Shown: positions 17,320 to 25,602, numbered from the stretch's first letter. The stretch is 64,000 nt of DNA from Humibacter sp. RRB41 (GCF_022761015.1 NZ_JAKWJQ010000001.1:434001-498000); one strand, 5' to 3'. The notes: generated by a model not told the origin, from the letters alone. A program made the numbers and translations.

Positions 17320-18120
17320 TCAGAACGCGTCCGTCTCCACCGGGTCGGACGAGACGAGTTGGAAGACGCCGTCGAGCACCTCGTCGGGACGGAACGGGTA
17401 CTTGTCGATCTCGGCCAGGTCGCTGATGCCGGTGAGCACCAGCACGGTGTGCAGGCCGGCCTCGATGCCGGCGACGATGTCGGTGTCCATCCGGTCGCCG
17501 ATCATGCCGGTGTTCTCGGAGTGCGCACCGATCTTGTTCATGGCCGAGCGGAACATCATCGGGTTCGGCTTGCCGACCACGTAGGGCTCGCGGCCGGTCG
17601 CCCTGGTGATGAGCGCGGCGATGGCGCCGGTGGCCGGGAGCGGTCCGTCGGCGCTCGGGCCGGTGGCATCCGGATTGGTCACGATGAACCGCGCCCCGCC
17701 CACGATCAGCCGGATGGCCTTCGTGATCGCCTCGAACGAGTAGTTGCGGGTCTCGCCGACCACGACGTAGTCCGGGTTGGTCTCGGTGAGAATGAAGCCG
17801 GCTTCGTGCAGCGCCGTCGTGATGCCGGCCTCACCGATGACGAAGGCGCTGCCGCCGGGCATCTGCGATTTGCAGAACGATGCGGTGGCGAGAGCGGATG
17901 TCCAGATCGCCTCTTCTGGAACGTCCAGTCCAGATGCGCGCAGCCGTGCGGCGAGGTCGCGGGGCGTGAAGATCGAGTTGTTGGTGAGCACCAGGAACGG
18001 GGTGCCGGTGTCGCGCCATTCGTCGATCAACTGAGCCGCGCCGGGCAGCGCCGAGTTCTCGTGCACGAGCACGCCGTCCATGTCGGTGAGCCAGCACTCG
18101 ATCTCGTCGCGGTTCGCCAT
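17320..18120 (-). CDS. HAD-IIA family phosphatase (NagD-like)
   Basis: 266 residues. Motif I T-D-M-D-G-V-L with both Asp, motif II L-T-N-N-S, C2b cap in the middle (residues about 85-185), Lys in V-V-G-K-P-N-P-M-M-F and motif IV G-D-R-M-D-T-D-I. Members dephosphorylate nucleotides, sugar phosphates or p-nitrophenyl phosphate; the exact substrate is not readable. GAAGGG five bases before the ATG is the ribosome site, and TACCCT at 18145-18150 on the minus strand is a likely -10 box giving an 18-base leader. Divergent from trmH. Confidence 0.88.
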   Translation of the reverse strand: MANRDEIECWLTDMDGVLVHENSALPGAAQLIDEWRDTGTPFLVLTNNSIFTPRDLAARLRASGLDVPEEAIWTSALATASFCKSQMPGGSAFVIGEAGITTALHEAGFILTETNPDYVVVGETRNYSFEAITKAIRLIVGGARFIVTNPDATGPSADGPLPATGAIAALITRATGREPYVVGKPNPMMFRSAMNKIGAHSENTGMIGDRMDTDIVAGIEAGLHTVLVLTGISDLAEIDKYPFRPDEVLDGVFQLVSSDPVETDAF

Positions 18121-18144
18121 GTTCGCCCTTCGTCGTCTTCATCA

Positions 18145-18150
18145 AGGGTA
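18145..18150 (-). promoter_or_regulatory. -10 box of the HAD-IIA gene
   Basis: TACCCT on the minus strand, about 24 bases before the ATG at 18120. Unlike most promoters in the window it leaves room for a leader with a ribosome site. Confidence 0.45.
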
Positions 18151-18240
18151 TCGGCGCAGAGAATCAGTCAGGTTTCCATCGGGTGGGCGGAGCCTGGGCG
18201 TCTTCCCTCGATCCCCTGCGTCCTCGCGACGGCCGCCGCC

Positions 18241-18246
18241 TAGGCT
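18241..18246 (+). promoter_or_regulatory. -10 box of the TrmH-family gene (leaderless)
   Basis: TAGGCT, seven bases, then GTG 18254. Confidence 0.6.
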
Positions 18247-18253
18247 GAAAGTC

Positions 18254-18946
18254 GTGCCGAACGACGATCCGACTCTGACTCCGACTCCGGAGCAGTCGAC
18301 GCACGGGGTCGGACCGTGGCCCGGCAGGTCGGATGCCTGGCCGCAGGACGAACGCTTCGATCCGGAGCTGCTCGCGAACGGCGACACCCGCAACGTCGTC
18401 GACCGGTTCAGGTACTGGCGCATGGAGGCGATCGTCGCGGAGCTGGATGCCGACAGGCATCCGTTCCACGTCGCCATCGAGAACTGGCAGCACGACATGA
18501 ACATCGGGTCGATCGTGCGCAGCGCCAATGCGTTCCTCGCCGAGGCCGTGCACATCGTCGGCCGTCGTCGCTGGAACAAGCGCGGCGCCATGGTCACCGA
18601 CCGTTACCAGCACGTCGTGCACCACGACACGATCGCCGAGCTGGTGGCGTGGGCGCGGGACGAGCGGATGCCCATCATCGCCGTCGACAACGTTCCGGGA
18701 AGCGTGCTGATCGAGACGTTCTCGCTGCCGGAGCGCTGCGTGCTCCTCTTCGGTCAGGAGGGCCCAGGCCTCTCCGACGAGGCGATCGCGGCGGCGGATG
18801 CCATCGTGGAGATCGCGCAGTTCGGCTCGACCCGCTCGATCAACGCGTCAGCCGCCGCCGCGATCGCGATGCACGCCTGGATCGTGCAGCACGCGGCGTT
18901 GCCGTCCCCTCCGCCGGCTCCGCGGATCGACACCCCAGCTCCCTGA
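18254..18946 (+). CDS. TrmH/SpoU-family RNA 2'-O-methyltransferase
   Basis: 230 residues. Uses SAM to methylate ribose in tRNA or rRNA through the trefoil-knot SPOUT fold. The three SpoU motifs are visible: N-I-G-S-I-V-R-S-A-N-A (motif 1, near residue 80), L-F-G-Q-E-G-P-G-L-S (motif 2, near 168) and F-G-S-T-R-S-I-N-A-S-A-A (motif 3, near 192). GTG 18254 is taken as start because TAGGCT lies seven bases before it; reading upstream gives only a basic, non-homologous extension overlapping the divergent gene. Target nucleotide is unknown. Confidence 0.9.
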   Translation: MPNDDPTLTPTPEQSTHGVGPWPGRSDAWPQDERFDPELLANGDTRNVVDRFRYWRMEAIVAELDADRHPFHVAIENWQHDMNIGSIVRSANAFLAEAVHIVGRRRWNKRGAMVTDRYQHVVHHDTIAELVAWARDERMPIIAVDNVPGSVLIETFSLPERCVLLFGQEGPGLSDEAIAAADAIVEIAQFGSTRSINASAAAAIAMHAWIVQHAALPSPPPAPRIDTPAP

Positions 18947-18982
18947 GCGAGTGCAGTGAGTCGATGGGCGCTCTTCACTCGC
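18947..18982 (+). terminator. Possible weak terminator after the TrmH-family gene
   Basis: GCGAGTG (18947-18953) and CACTCGC (18976-18982) can pair around a 22-base loop directly after the stop codon. The stem is only seven pairs, so this is tentative. Confidence 0.3.
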
Positions 18983-18991
18983 GCCGAGGTG

Positions 18992-18997
18992 TACGGT
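18992..18997 (+). promoter_or_regulatory. -10 box of the SdpI-like gene (leaderless)
   Basis: TACGGT, seven bases, then GTG 19005. The same spacing is seen at pyrE and trmH, which argues for GTG 19005 rather than GTG 18996 inside the box. Confidence 0.45.
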
Positions 18998-19004
18998 GCC
19001 AACC

Positions 19005-19337
19005 GTGGTCATCGGTGCAGTGGTAGTCGCGATCCTGTCGATCGCGGTCATCGTGTTGATTCCGCTTTGCGCGGCCGGGCGCATTCCGCGCAATCCGTTC
19101 ATCGGCTTACGCCTCCCGGCGTTCTTCGCCTCGGACGAAGCGTGGATGGCCGGTCATCGGGCCGCCGTGCTGCCGTCGGTCTGCGGAGCGGCCGTCGGCC
19201 TCGTGGCCGGCATCCTCATTGCAACCGTTCAGGGTCTCGCGGCCGTCTGGTTGCCGATCGGCATCGGCGCGGTACTCGCAGGCCTGATCGTGGGAGCCGT
19301 TCTCGGCATCCGCGCCGCCGAAAGCACGCAGCAGTAG
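19005..19337 (+). CDS. SdpI-family small membrane protein
   Basis: About 110 residues with three hydrophobic segments. The family signature follows the first helix: R-I-P-R-N-P-F-I-G-L-R-L-P then S-D-E-A-W-M-A-G-H-R, as in the SdpI/YfhL family (PF13630), whose Bacillus founder gives immunity to the SdpC toxin. No SdpC-like gene is nearby, so immunity is not implied; many actinobacteria carry orphan copies. GTG 18996 is an alternative start three codons upstream. Confidence 0.75.
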   Translation: MVIGAVVVAILSIAVIVLIPLCAAGRIPRNPFIGLRLPAFFASDEAWMAGHRAAVLPSVCGAAVGLVAGILIATVQGLAAVWLPIGIGAVLAGLIVGAVLGIRAAESTQQ

Positions 19338-19374
19338 GGATGAGTGTCGGACGCCGGCCCGACACGATCGCGGA

Positions 19375-20133
19375 TCAGGCGCGTGCGGCGACCCGCTGCT
19401 CCGCGAGCCACTCGTCGAACGTCTGAGTGCCGAGGCGGGCATCGGGGCCCGGAAGGATGCTTCCATCCCGCATGCCGCGGCCCATAGCACCCGGCATGGG
19501 AAAGTCGACCACGAGCCGTCGCAACCCGTGCGCGGCCAGGTAGGCACGGACCATGCGCGTCATCTTCTCTTCGCGGGGTCCGGCGAGGTCCTTGTCGAGA
19601 CCTCGTGGCTCACCGAGCGCGATCTCCGCGAGCGCGCCTCCCACCTCGGCCGCGGCGATCGGCTGAGTGCGGGCGATGGGAGCGAGCTGCAACGGACCGA
19701 ACGCCGCCGACGTGGCCATCTGCGCGGCGAACTCGTGGAACTGCGTCGCACGCAGAATGGTCCAGCCCGCTGGTTGCGCCATGACGAGGTGCTCCTGCGC
19801 GACCTTGCCCGCGTAATATCCGCTGTCGGCCTTCGCCGCGCCCACGATCGAGAGGGCGACGTGATGCGGCACGCCCGCGAGCTTCTCTGCGCTGAGCAGG
19901 TTGCGCGTCACGGTCTCGAAGAACTCGATGGAGGTCTTCGCCGACTGGGAGCTGGTGGACGTCACGTCGATCACGGCGTCCACGCCCCGGATCGCCTCAT
20001 CGATCCCGGTGCCCGAGACCAGGTCGACGCCTGATGCGCGGGACAGCGAGACGGCCTCGTGCCCGCCCGCGTTCAGCGAGGCGACGACGTGCTGTCCGAC
20101 GGTTCCCGTACCGCCCGCCACTGCGATTCTCAT
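19375..20133 (-). CDS. NAD(P)-binding atypical SDR / NmrA-like protein
   Basis: 252 residues. Rossmann start A-G-G-T-G-T-V-G-Q-H-V at residues 6-16, then a short V-D-L-V-S-G-T strand and D-A-V-I-D-V-T. The Y-Y-A-G-K segment near 127 occupies the Tyr-x-x-x-Lys position of SDRs. Later T-I-L-R-A-T-Q-F-H-E-F is typical of NmrA/YwnB-like NAD(P)H-binding proteins. It may be a quinone reductase or a redox sensor; the sequence does not decide. GGGAGAG precedes the ATG at 20133. It converges on the SdpI gene. Confidence 0.8.
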   Translation of the reverse strand: MRIAVAGGTGTVGQHVVASLNAGGHEAVSLSRASGVDLVSGTGIDEAIRGVDAVIDVTSTSSQSAKTSIEFFETVTRNLLSAEKLAGVPHHVALSIVGAAKADSGYYAGKVAQEHLVMAQPAGWTILRATQFHEFAAQMATSAAFGPLQLAPIARTQPIAAAEVGGALAEIALGEPRGLDKDLAGPREEKMTRMVRAYLAAHGLRRLVVDFPMPGAMGRGMRDGSILPGPDARLGTQTFDEWLAEQRVAARA

Positions 20134-20244
20134 GGACTCTCCCGTTCTGCGGTGAGCCCTAGGTGCTCAGCGCTGGTGATGGTGCGCTCCTACCCATATC
20201 GACTGGACAGCGTCCCGTTTTGTGACGTCGCAGGCTCCTCGGCC

Positions 20245-21096
20245 TCACGCCGGTGCCCCGAAGCCGTCGGCGATGCGGCGGATCTCGGCGGCGTCCAGCT
20301 CGAACACGAGCTCTCCGTCGCGCGGACTCGGCGCCGTCACGATCGACACCCTCGGCGAGCCGGATGCCGGCACATCGACGATCGCGAACCCCGCGCCGAT
20401 CGTGGCGCGCTCCACGCCCGCCGGCGCGGTGACATCCGACGTGTTGGTCACGCCGGGGGCGACGACGATGGGGATGCCCCGTTCGAGCGCGACGAGCGGG
20501 TGGTGGTAGTGACCGCTCAGCACGAGCCGCACATCACTTCCCTCGAGCACGTTCAGCAGCGCGTGCGGATCGTCGAGCTCGAGCAGGTGCAGCAGCGGCG
20601 TGACGGCGGGCGTCGGCGGATGATGCAGCACCACGGTCGTGCCGAGCTCCGCACGCTCGGAGAGCACGCCGGAGAGCCAAGCCAGCTGCTCTGCCGAGAT
20701 CGAGCCGTATGCGGCTCCGGGCACCGACGAATCGAGCACCACGATGCGGTGGCCGCCGAGCTCGATCACACGGCGACGGTCGCCGAGCACGTCGGTGAAG
20801 GCATCCGGCAGGTCGTGGTTGCCCATCGCGTAGACGACCTGGGCGCCTCGCTCGGCCGCCCAGGGTTCGACCAGGTCGCGCAGGCGACGGTATGCGGCGG
20901 GTGTGCCGTCTTCGCTGAGGTCCCCTGACAACACGACGACGTCGACGTGCTCGGTCTGAGATGCCCGCGCGAGCACCCGCTTCAGCGCCGCCGTGGTGTC
21001 GACGATGTCGTAGTGCAACGAGTCGTCGCCGAAGAGATGGGTGTCGCTGATGTGGAGCAGACGCAAGCGTGTGCTCGATTCGTGGGATGCCGTCAC
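20245..21096 (-). CDS. Metallophosphoesterase, class III cyclic-nucleotide phosphodiesterase-like
   Basis: 283 residues from GTG 21096. Dinuclear metal motifs in order: D-T-H-L (in H-I-S-D-T-H-L), G-D-L-S-E-D, G-N-H-D, a His in V-L-H-H-P-P and G-H-Y-H-H. This is the CpdA-type pattern; cAMP or a related phosphodiester is the likely substrate. TAGTGT stands six bases before the GTG, so the transcript is probably leaderless. It lies downstream of the SDR gene, separated by an 83-base gap that contains repeat copy B. Confidence 0.87.
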   Translation of the reverse strand: MTASHESSTRLRLLHISDTHLFGDDSLHYDIVDTTAALKRVLARASQTEHVDVVVLSGDLSEDGTPAAYRRLRDLVEPWAAERGAQVVYAMGNHDLPDAFTDVLGDRRRVIELGGHRIVVLDSSVPGAAYGSISAEQLAWLSGVLSERAELGTTVVLHHPPTPAVTPLLHLLELDDPHALLNVLEGSDVRLVLSGHYHHPLVALERGIPIVVAPGVTNTSDVTAPAGVERATIGAGFAIVDVPASGSPRVSIVTAPSPRDGELVFELDAAEIRRIADGFGAPA

Positions 21097-21102
21097 GCGG
21101 CC

Positions 21103-21108
21103 ACACTA
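21103..21108 (-). promoter_or_regulatory. -10 box of the metallophosphoesterase gene (leaderless)
   Basis: TAGTGT on the minus strand, six bases, then GTG at 21096. Confidence 0.55.
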
Positions 21109-21153
21109 TCGAGGACCCCGGTCAATCGGGCGGCGGCACCGCGAGCGCCATCC

Positions 21154-21170
21154 GGTGGTCGAGTAGCGCG
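21154..21170. repeat. Intergenic element fragment, copy B
   Basis: GGTGGTCGAGTAGCGCG. It is the half-element that pairs with CTACTCGACC words of copies A and C. Only half is present, in the 83-base gap between two minus-strand genes. Confidence 0.45.
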
Positions 21171-21179
21171 CCGGATGTC

Positions 21180-21953
21180 CTACGGACCGAGCAGGGTCTT
21201 GAACGCGATGCGAGGGCCGGCGAGGCCTCCGCCGTCCACCGGCAGGGTGACGCCGGTGATCCAGGATGCCTCGTCCGACGCGAGGAACGCGATCGCCGCC
21301 GCGATGTCCGCCGGCTCGCCGACGCGACCGAGCGGGTAGAGCGCGATGAGGGCATCCGGGCTGTTCTGGGTGTCCCAGATGCGTGTACGCACCGTGCCGG
21401 GCGCGACCACGTTCACGCGCACGCCCAGTGGCCCGAGCGAGACGGCCAGGTTCTTCGCGACGAGCGTCAGGCCGGATTTGGCTGCAGCGTATGCGGGCTC
21501 GCCCCACGCCGCGATGCCGTTCACCGACCCCACCATGACGATGGCACCCCTGCTCTCGATGAGCGCCGCCCGGCAGGCACGGATGAGACGAACCGGCCCG
21601 TGCAGATTGAGGCTGACGATCTCGTTCCAGTACTCCTCGTCGAGTTCGTCATCGTTGCCGTGGTCGCCGCCGGCGACGCTCGCCAGCACGTCGATGCGTC
21701 CGAAGCGTTCGAGCGCGCCGGCGACGGCCGCGTCCACCGATGCAGCATCGAGTATGTCGCACGCGAACACCGCAGCCCGGGAGTCGGATGCCGCCGCGTC
21801 GACCCCGCGCTCGGCCAGCCTTCGCACAGCGGTCTCGGGCTCTCGGTCGAGCACGGCGACCCGCGCGCCCTCGTCGAGCATCCGCTCCACGGTGGCCCAC
21901 CCGATTCCGTTGGCGCCGCCGCTGACGACGGCCACCCTGTCGTCGAATCTCAT
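21180..21953 (-). CDS. Short-chain dehydrogenase/reductase
   Basis: 257 residues. NAD(P) motif G-G-A-N-G-I-G near residue 12, D-I-L-D for the adenine pocket, A-S-V-A-G-G (the N-A-G-like strand), Ser in V-G-S-V-N and Y-A-A-A-K as catalytic Tyr/Lys, then P-G-T-V-R-T. All classical SDR positions are present, so the enzyme should be active on an unknown alcohol or ketone. ATG 21953 is chosen over GTG 21959 because TAGCGT lies exactly six bases upstream of it. Repeat copies B and C flank the gene. Confidence 0.87.
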   Translation of the reverse strand: MRFDDRVAVVSGGANGIGWATVERMLDEGARVAVLDREPETAVRRLAERGVDAAASDSRAAVFACDILDAASVDAAVAGALERFGRIDVLASVAGGDHGNDDELDEEYWNEIVSLNLHGPVRLIRACRAALIESRGAIVMVGSVNGIAAWGEPAYAAAKSGLTLVAKNLAVSLGPLGVRVNVVAPGTVRTRIWDTQNSPDALIALYPLGRVGEPADIAAAIAFLASDEASWITGVTLPVDGGGLAGPRIAFKTLLGP

Positions 21954-21959
21954 GCGCAC

Positions 21960-21965
21960 ACGCTA
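21960..21965 (-). promoter_or_regulatory. -10 box of the SDR gene (leaderless)
   Basis: TAGCGT on the minus strand, six bases, then ATG at 21953. Confidence 0.55.
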
Positions 21966-21996
21966 GCGCGGCGGCGTCTGCGACGACCGGTCGATC

Positions 21997-22069
21997 CGGT
22001 GGTCGAGCAGGGTGCCGGAAGCACGTGTATCGAGACACGCACGCGTCCTCGGTGCGCGCTACTCGACCA
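21997..22069. repeat. Intergenic element, copy C (fold-back form)
   Basis: TGGTCGAG (22000-22007) and CTCGACCA (22062-22069) are inverted repeats. Between them lie GTGTATCGAGACACGC and a GCGCGCTACTCGACC block. This is the fullest copy in the window and could fold into a long hairpin at the 3' end of the YhgE gene. Confidence 0.55.
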
Positions 22070-22087
22070 ACGGGGACGCGGGAGACG

Positions 22088-23983
22088 TCACCCGATAAGG
22101 CTGGGCTGCAGGTCTCGCAGAGTGCGGCGGTGCGTCATCCGTACGACTCCGACCGCCGTCAAGGCCAGGGCGATCACCAGCCAGATGGCGAGGAAGCCCA
22201 CGTCGCCCCACGCCAGCGACGAGCTTCCGCCGTACATCGTCTGTCGTATTCCGTCGACGGCATACGACATCGGCAGGGCGTGGTGCAGCACGGCGAGCGG
22301 AGCTGGCAGGGTCTGCCAGGGGAATGTGCCGCCGGCCGTGACGAGCTGCAGCACCATGAGCACGAGCCCGAGGAACTGCCCGACGCTGCCCAGCCACACG
22401 TTCAGCGCCAAGATGATCGACGCGAAGGTGACGGATGCCAGCGCCATGATTCCGAACGTGCCCAACGGGTTGCTCACGCCGAAGTGCAGTGCGCCCGCGA
22501 CGATCGCGTAGAGCCCGATCATCTGAACGAGGCCGAGCAGTGCAGGCGTCAGCCATCCGGCCAGGGTCACGCGAAACGGCGACCGCAGCGCCGTGATGGC
22601 ACGGCGCGACACCGGCTTCACGATGAGGAACAGGGCGTAGATGCCGATCCACGCCGACAGCGCGATGAAGAAGGGCGCGAGTCCTGCGCCGTAGGTTCCG
22701 GCGCTCGTGAGCTTGGAGTTGTCGAGCTTCACAGGGTCGGCGATGGTCTTCGCCTGCTTGGCGCGCAGCTCGGCCGTGCTGGCCGGAATCTGATTCACGC
22801 CGTTCTGGAGCCCGTCCTTGAGCTTCGAGGTGCCGTCGGCCAGAGTGCCGAGGCCGTCGCGCAGCGACGCGGCACCGGTGGCGACCTTCGCCGATCCATC
22901 GGCGAGTTGCGATGCCCCGGTCGCCGCCTGCTGGATGCCGCTGGTCAGAGCCGGTGCGGATGCCGCCAGCTGCGACGCTCCCGCCGCGACCTGCGCGGAG
23001 CCGCTCGACAGCTGATCGACCTGGCCGACCGCACTCTGCACCTGCGAGTTGCCGTCGGCCACCTTGGTGCCGAGCGTGTCGAGCTGGGCGAGGATCTGAT
23101 TCTGTGTCGCCTGATCGACACCCTGCGCGTCCATGTAGTCGATGATCTGGGCGCGAACGGTCGGCACGGCATCCGCCGCCTGCTGCGCCAGCGACCCCGC
23201 CTGATCGGCGACGCCGGCCAACTGCTTGTTGCCGTCCGCCACCTGCTGAGCGCCAGACGCGAGCTGCGCGCTCTGTGAAGGAAGCGACGCCGTCTGCGAC
23301 GCGAGGGTGTTCAGTCCGTCGCGCAGCGTCGCCGATCCGCTCGCCAGCTGCGAGGTGCCGTCGGCGAGGGTCGAAGCGCCTGTCTGCGCGGTCGTGGTTC
23401 CGTCGAGCAGCTGTCCTGCGGCATCCGTCGCCGTCGACAAGCTCGAGCGGATGTCCGACAAGGCAAGCAGGAACCGGCTCGCCGCCTCCTGGTTGACCTC
23501 CTGCACGATCGACGTGCGGATGGTCTCGGCCGCCTGCTGCCCGATAGTCGACGCCAGATAGCTGTTCGTGTCGTTGGTCGTCAGGGTGACGGTCGCGCGT
23601 TGCGGGGCATCCGTCGACGCACTCGCCAGCTGCTGGGAGAAGTCGCCGGGGAACGTGATGGCGAAGTCGTAGCGCTGGTCGTCGAGGCCCTTGCTCGCAG
23701 TCGAAGCAGAGACGACGTGCCAGTCGAACGTGCCGTCCTTCACGAGCTTCTCGGCGACCTTCTCGCCGTAGTTCACGGCCTTGTCGTTCGAGGAGGTGCC
23801 GTTGTCGGCCACGACGATCGCCGCCGGTATCTGGTCGAGCTTGCCGTACGGGTTCTGGTTCGCCCAGAGGTAGAGCGCGCCGTAGATGATCGGAACGCAC
23901 ATCAGCGCGAGGAGCGCGATCGTGGCCATGCGGCTGGCGGTGAGGCGGCGAAGTTCGGCCGCGATCATCTGGGGGACTTTCAT
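22088..23983 (-). CDS. YhgE/Pip-domain membrane protein
   Basis: 631 residues from ATG 23983. An N-terminal helix (A-T-I-A-L-L-A-L-M-C-V-P-I-I-Y) is followed by the YhgE/Pip signature Y-L-W-A-N-Q-N-P-Y-G. The long extracytoplasmic middle (about 40-420) is full of repeated Q-L-A-S-G / L-A-D-G-T-S segments that should form long helices. Five or six helices at the C-terminus form the ABC-2-like membrane part. Relatives serve as phage-infection protein (Pip) and as ESAT-6/type VII-like or lipid export components. The ATG overlaps the stop of the ABC-like gene (ATGA). Substrate is unknown. Confidence 0.85.
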   Translation of the reverse strand: MKVPQMIAAELRRLTASRMATIALLALMCVPIIYGALYLWANQNPYGKLDQIPAAIVVADNGTSSNDKAVNYGEKVAEKLVKDGTFDWHVVSASTASKGLDDQRYDFAITFPGDFSQQLASASTDAPQRATVTLTTNDTNSYLASTIGQQAAETIRTSIVQEVNQEAASRFLLALSDIRSSLSTATDAAGQLLDGTTTAQTGASTLADGTSQLASGSATLRDGLNTLASQTASLPSQSAQLASGAQQVADGNKQLAGVADQAGSLAQQAADAVPTVRAQIIDYMDAQGVDQATQNQILAQLDTLGTKVADGNSQVQSAVGQVDQLSSGSAQVAAGASQLAASAPALTSGIQQAATGASQLADGSAKVATGAASLRDGLGTLADGTSKLKDGLQNGVNQIPASTAELRAKQAKTIADPVKLDNSKLTSAGTYGAGLAPFFIALSAWIGIYALFLIVKPVSRRAITALRSPFRVTLAGWLTPALLGLVQMIGLYAIVAGALHFGVSNPLGTFGIMALASVTFASIILALNVWLGSVGQFLGLVLMVLQLVTAGGTFPWQTLPAPLAVLHHALPMSYAVDGIRQTMYGGSSSLAWGDVGFLAIWLVIALALTAVGVVRMTHRRTLRDLQPSLIG

Positions 23984-24816
23984 TCGTCGCTCGATTCGGC
24001 TGTGTCGCTCGAGTCGGCGCGTGTCGCGTCGGGCTCGGGAAGAGTGAGGTCTTCCGTGTCGCCGGGATCGCCGGGATCGCCGGGATCGCCGGCATCCGGA
24101 TGCTGTGCGCGGATCACCGGCACCGGCCGGGTGATCACGTCGGGAAGGTCGAGGAAAGAGGCGTCGGAGTCGTCGCGGCCGGGATCGTCGTCGGGGGCTG
24201 GGGCTTCCCACGGCGTCTCGAGGCGTTCGACGAGTGAGCGTGCTGCGATGGCCGCGGCGGACGCGTCGCCCGCGATGACGAGCACCGCGTAGCCCCGGGA
24301 CGCGACGTCGAGCGCGATGTGCCACCAGACGTTCGGGTCGCCGCCGTGCCGGTCGGGTGCGGTGATGACGACGCCTCGCACGCCGTCGCGCAGCAGGGCG
24401 AGCTCGACGAGAAGGCGGATGCGTACGGTCGGCGAGACCTGTCCGATCGCGTCGCGTGCGTGGGAGTCGAAGCCGAGGGTTGCGAGCATCCGCTTCGTTG
24501 CACCGGGACCGGACGGCTTTCCGGCGAACATCAGCTCTTCAGAGGTGACGCCCGCGACCGTGACGTTCGGTGCAGGATCGCAGACGTCCGGAGCGTCGAC
24601 GAGGGCGATGGAGCGGCGAATGACGCCGGAGTCCTCCTTGCCGTCGATCGCGACGGTGCCAGACCCTGGCTTCATGCGGCCGGAGGCGATGAGCCCGAGC
24701 ACGCTCGGCCGCTGCTCGGTCTCAGCGCGGGCGAGAACCGCCTCGCCTGTGCCGTAGGCGAGCGAGACGGTGCCGAGCGCCGGCTGCTTGGACACACCGT
24801 TCAGGGTGATTCTCAT
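23980..24816 (-). CDS. Degenerate ABC-transporter ATPase-like protein
   Basis: 278 residues. The overall layout of an ABC ATPase is present: L-N-G-V-S-K at the start, L-I-A-S-G-R-M-K-P-G-S-G-T-V near 42-55 and a Walker-B-like hydrophobic strand G-V-V-I-T-A-P-D. The nucleotide site is gone: the Walker A stretch reads A-R-A-E-T-E-Q-R-P-S-V (residues 29-39), no L-S-G-G-Q is found (V-S-P-T-V-R in its place), and the Walker B Asp-Glu is missing. The C-terminus (200-278) is acidic with a G-D-P repeat. It overlaps both neighbours by four bases, in an operon TetR - this gene - YhgE. Confidence 0.7.
   Translation of the reverse strand: MRITLNGVSKQPALGTVSLAYGTGEAVLARAETEQRPSVLGLIASGRMKPGSGTVAIDGKEDSGVIRRSIALVDAPDVCDPAPNVTVAGVTSEELMFAGKPSGPGATKRMLATLGFDSHARDAIGQVSPTVRIRLLVELALLRDGVRGVVITAPDRHGGDPNVWWHIALDVASRGYAVLVIAGDASAAAIAARSLVERLETPWEAPAPDDDPGRDDSDASFLDLPDVITRPVPVIRAQHPDAGDPGDPGDPGDTEDLTLPEPDATRADSSDTAESSDE
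24059..24092. repeat. 9-nt in-frame tandem repeat in the ABC-like gene
   Basis: Unit TCGCCGGGA repeated about 3.7 times, encoding G-D-P on the minus strand. It lies in the acidic, probably disordered tail. Confidence 0.85.
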
Positions 24817-25568
24817 CGCGTCGGCTCCTCGATCGTCGTGTCATCTGCCGCTCCGCCGTCGGACCCTCCGCTGTCGGACCCTCCATCGTTGACGACGGAT
24901 GCCGTTCCCGATGCGGATGCCACGCGGTACGCCAACTCCGGCGTGGCGGCCACCAGCTCGTTCGCCTCTCGCCAGCCGAGCCCCGCGACGCTCAGCGCCG
25001 CGACCATCACCAGCGCGTGCCCGGCTCGGTCGTCCAGACCATCGTGCGTGGCCTCGGTGAGCACGTCGAGCGCGACGCCCTCGATCAGCCGGGCGAGCCG
25101 GTCGGGGGCGATGTCTCGGCGCAGCACGCCGTCGCGCACTCCGCGCCGCACTGTCGCGCGCAGCTTGGCCCGCGCGGGTTCGAGTGCCTCGGCGACGAGC
25201 CGCATGTGCGGGCCGCGCACCGCGAATTCGGCAGTCACGCTCGCGTGCTGCACCTGAAGCCAGAGGGTCGCGCCGTAGAGGGCGATCTCGATGCGGGCAT
25301 CCGTGTGCTGGATCGGCAGAATGGATGCCCCGATGCGCGCCGCCCCCTGCGTGAGCACCTCGCGCACGAGGTCGTCGCGCGTGGCGAAGTGTCCGTAGAC
25401 CGCGCGGCGGGTCAGCCCTGCCTCCGCCGCGATCGTCTCGAGCGAGCCGTCGATATCGCGGTTCAGCACGCGGATCGCGGCCTCGATGAGCGCCGTCCTG
25501 TTCTCGGCGGCATCCCTGCGAGGGGCGCGGGCGCGCGCCGGCGACGGTGTCTCGGTGATCGTTGGCAT
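24813..25568 (-). CDS. TetR-family regulator of the YhgE operon
   Basis: 251 residues. HTH near residues 40-75: E-T-I-A-A-E-A-G-L-T-R-R-A-V-Y-G-H-F, the standard TetR pattern. The ligand domain (80-220) is not similar to a characterised group that I can name. It is the first gene of a three-gene operon, with a four-base overlap into the ABC-like gene. A perfect 7-2-7 palindrome at 25587-25602 sits directly upstream of its -10 box TAGTAT (25578-25583), so it most likely represses itself and the operon. Confidence 0.85.
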   Translation of the reverse strand: MPTITETPSPARARAPRRDAAENRTALIEAAIRVLNRDIDGSLETIAAEAGLTRRAVYGHFATRDDLVREVLTQGAARIGASILPIQHTDARIEIALYGATLWLQVQHASVTAEFAVRGPHMRLVAEALEPARAKLRATVRRGVRDGVLRRDIAPDRLARLIEGVALDVLTEATHDGLDDRAGHALVMVAALSVAGLGWREANELVAATPELAYRVASASGTASVVNDGGSDSGGSDGGAADDTTIEEPTR

Positions 25569-25577
25569 GAGTTCATC

Positions 25578-25602
25578 ATACTAACTTGCACACGAGTGTG
25601 CA
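25578..25602 (-). promoter_or_regulatory. Promoter and TetR operator of the YhgE operon
   Basis: TGCACAC-GA-GTGTGCA (25587-25602) is a perfect palindrome. On the minus strand it lies four bases upstream of the -10 box TAGTAT (25578-25583), which is nine bases before the ATG at 25568. An operator between -35 and -10 blocks polymerase, the usual arrangement for autorepressing TetR proteins. Confidence 0.65.
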
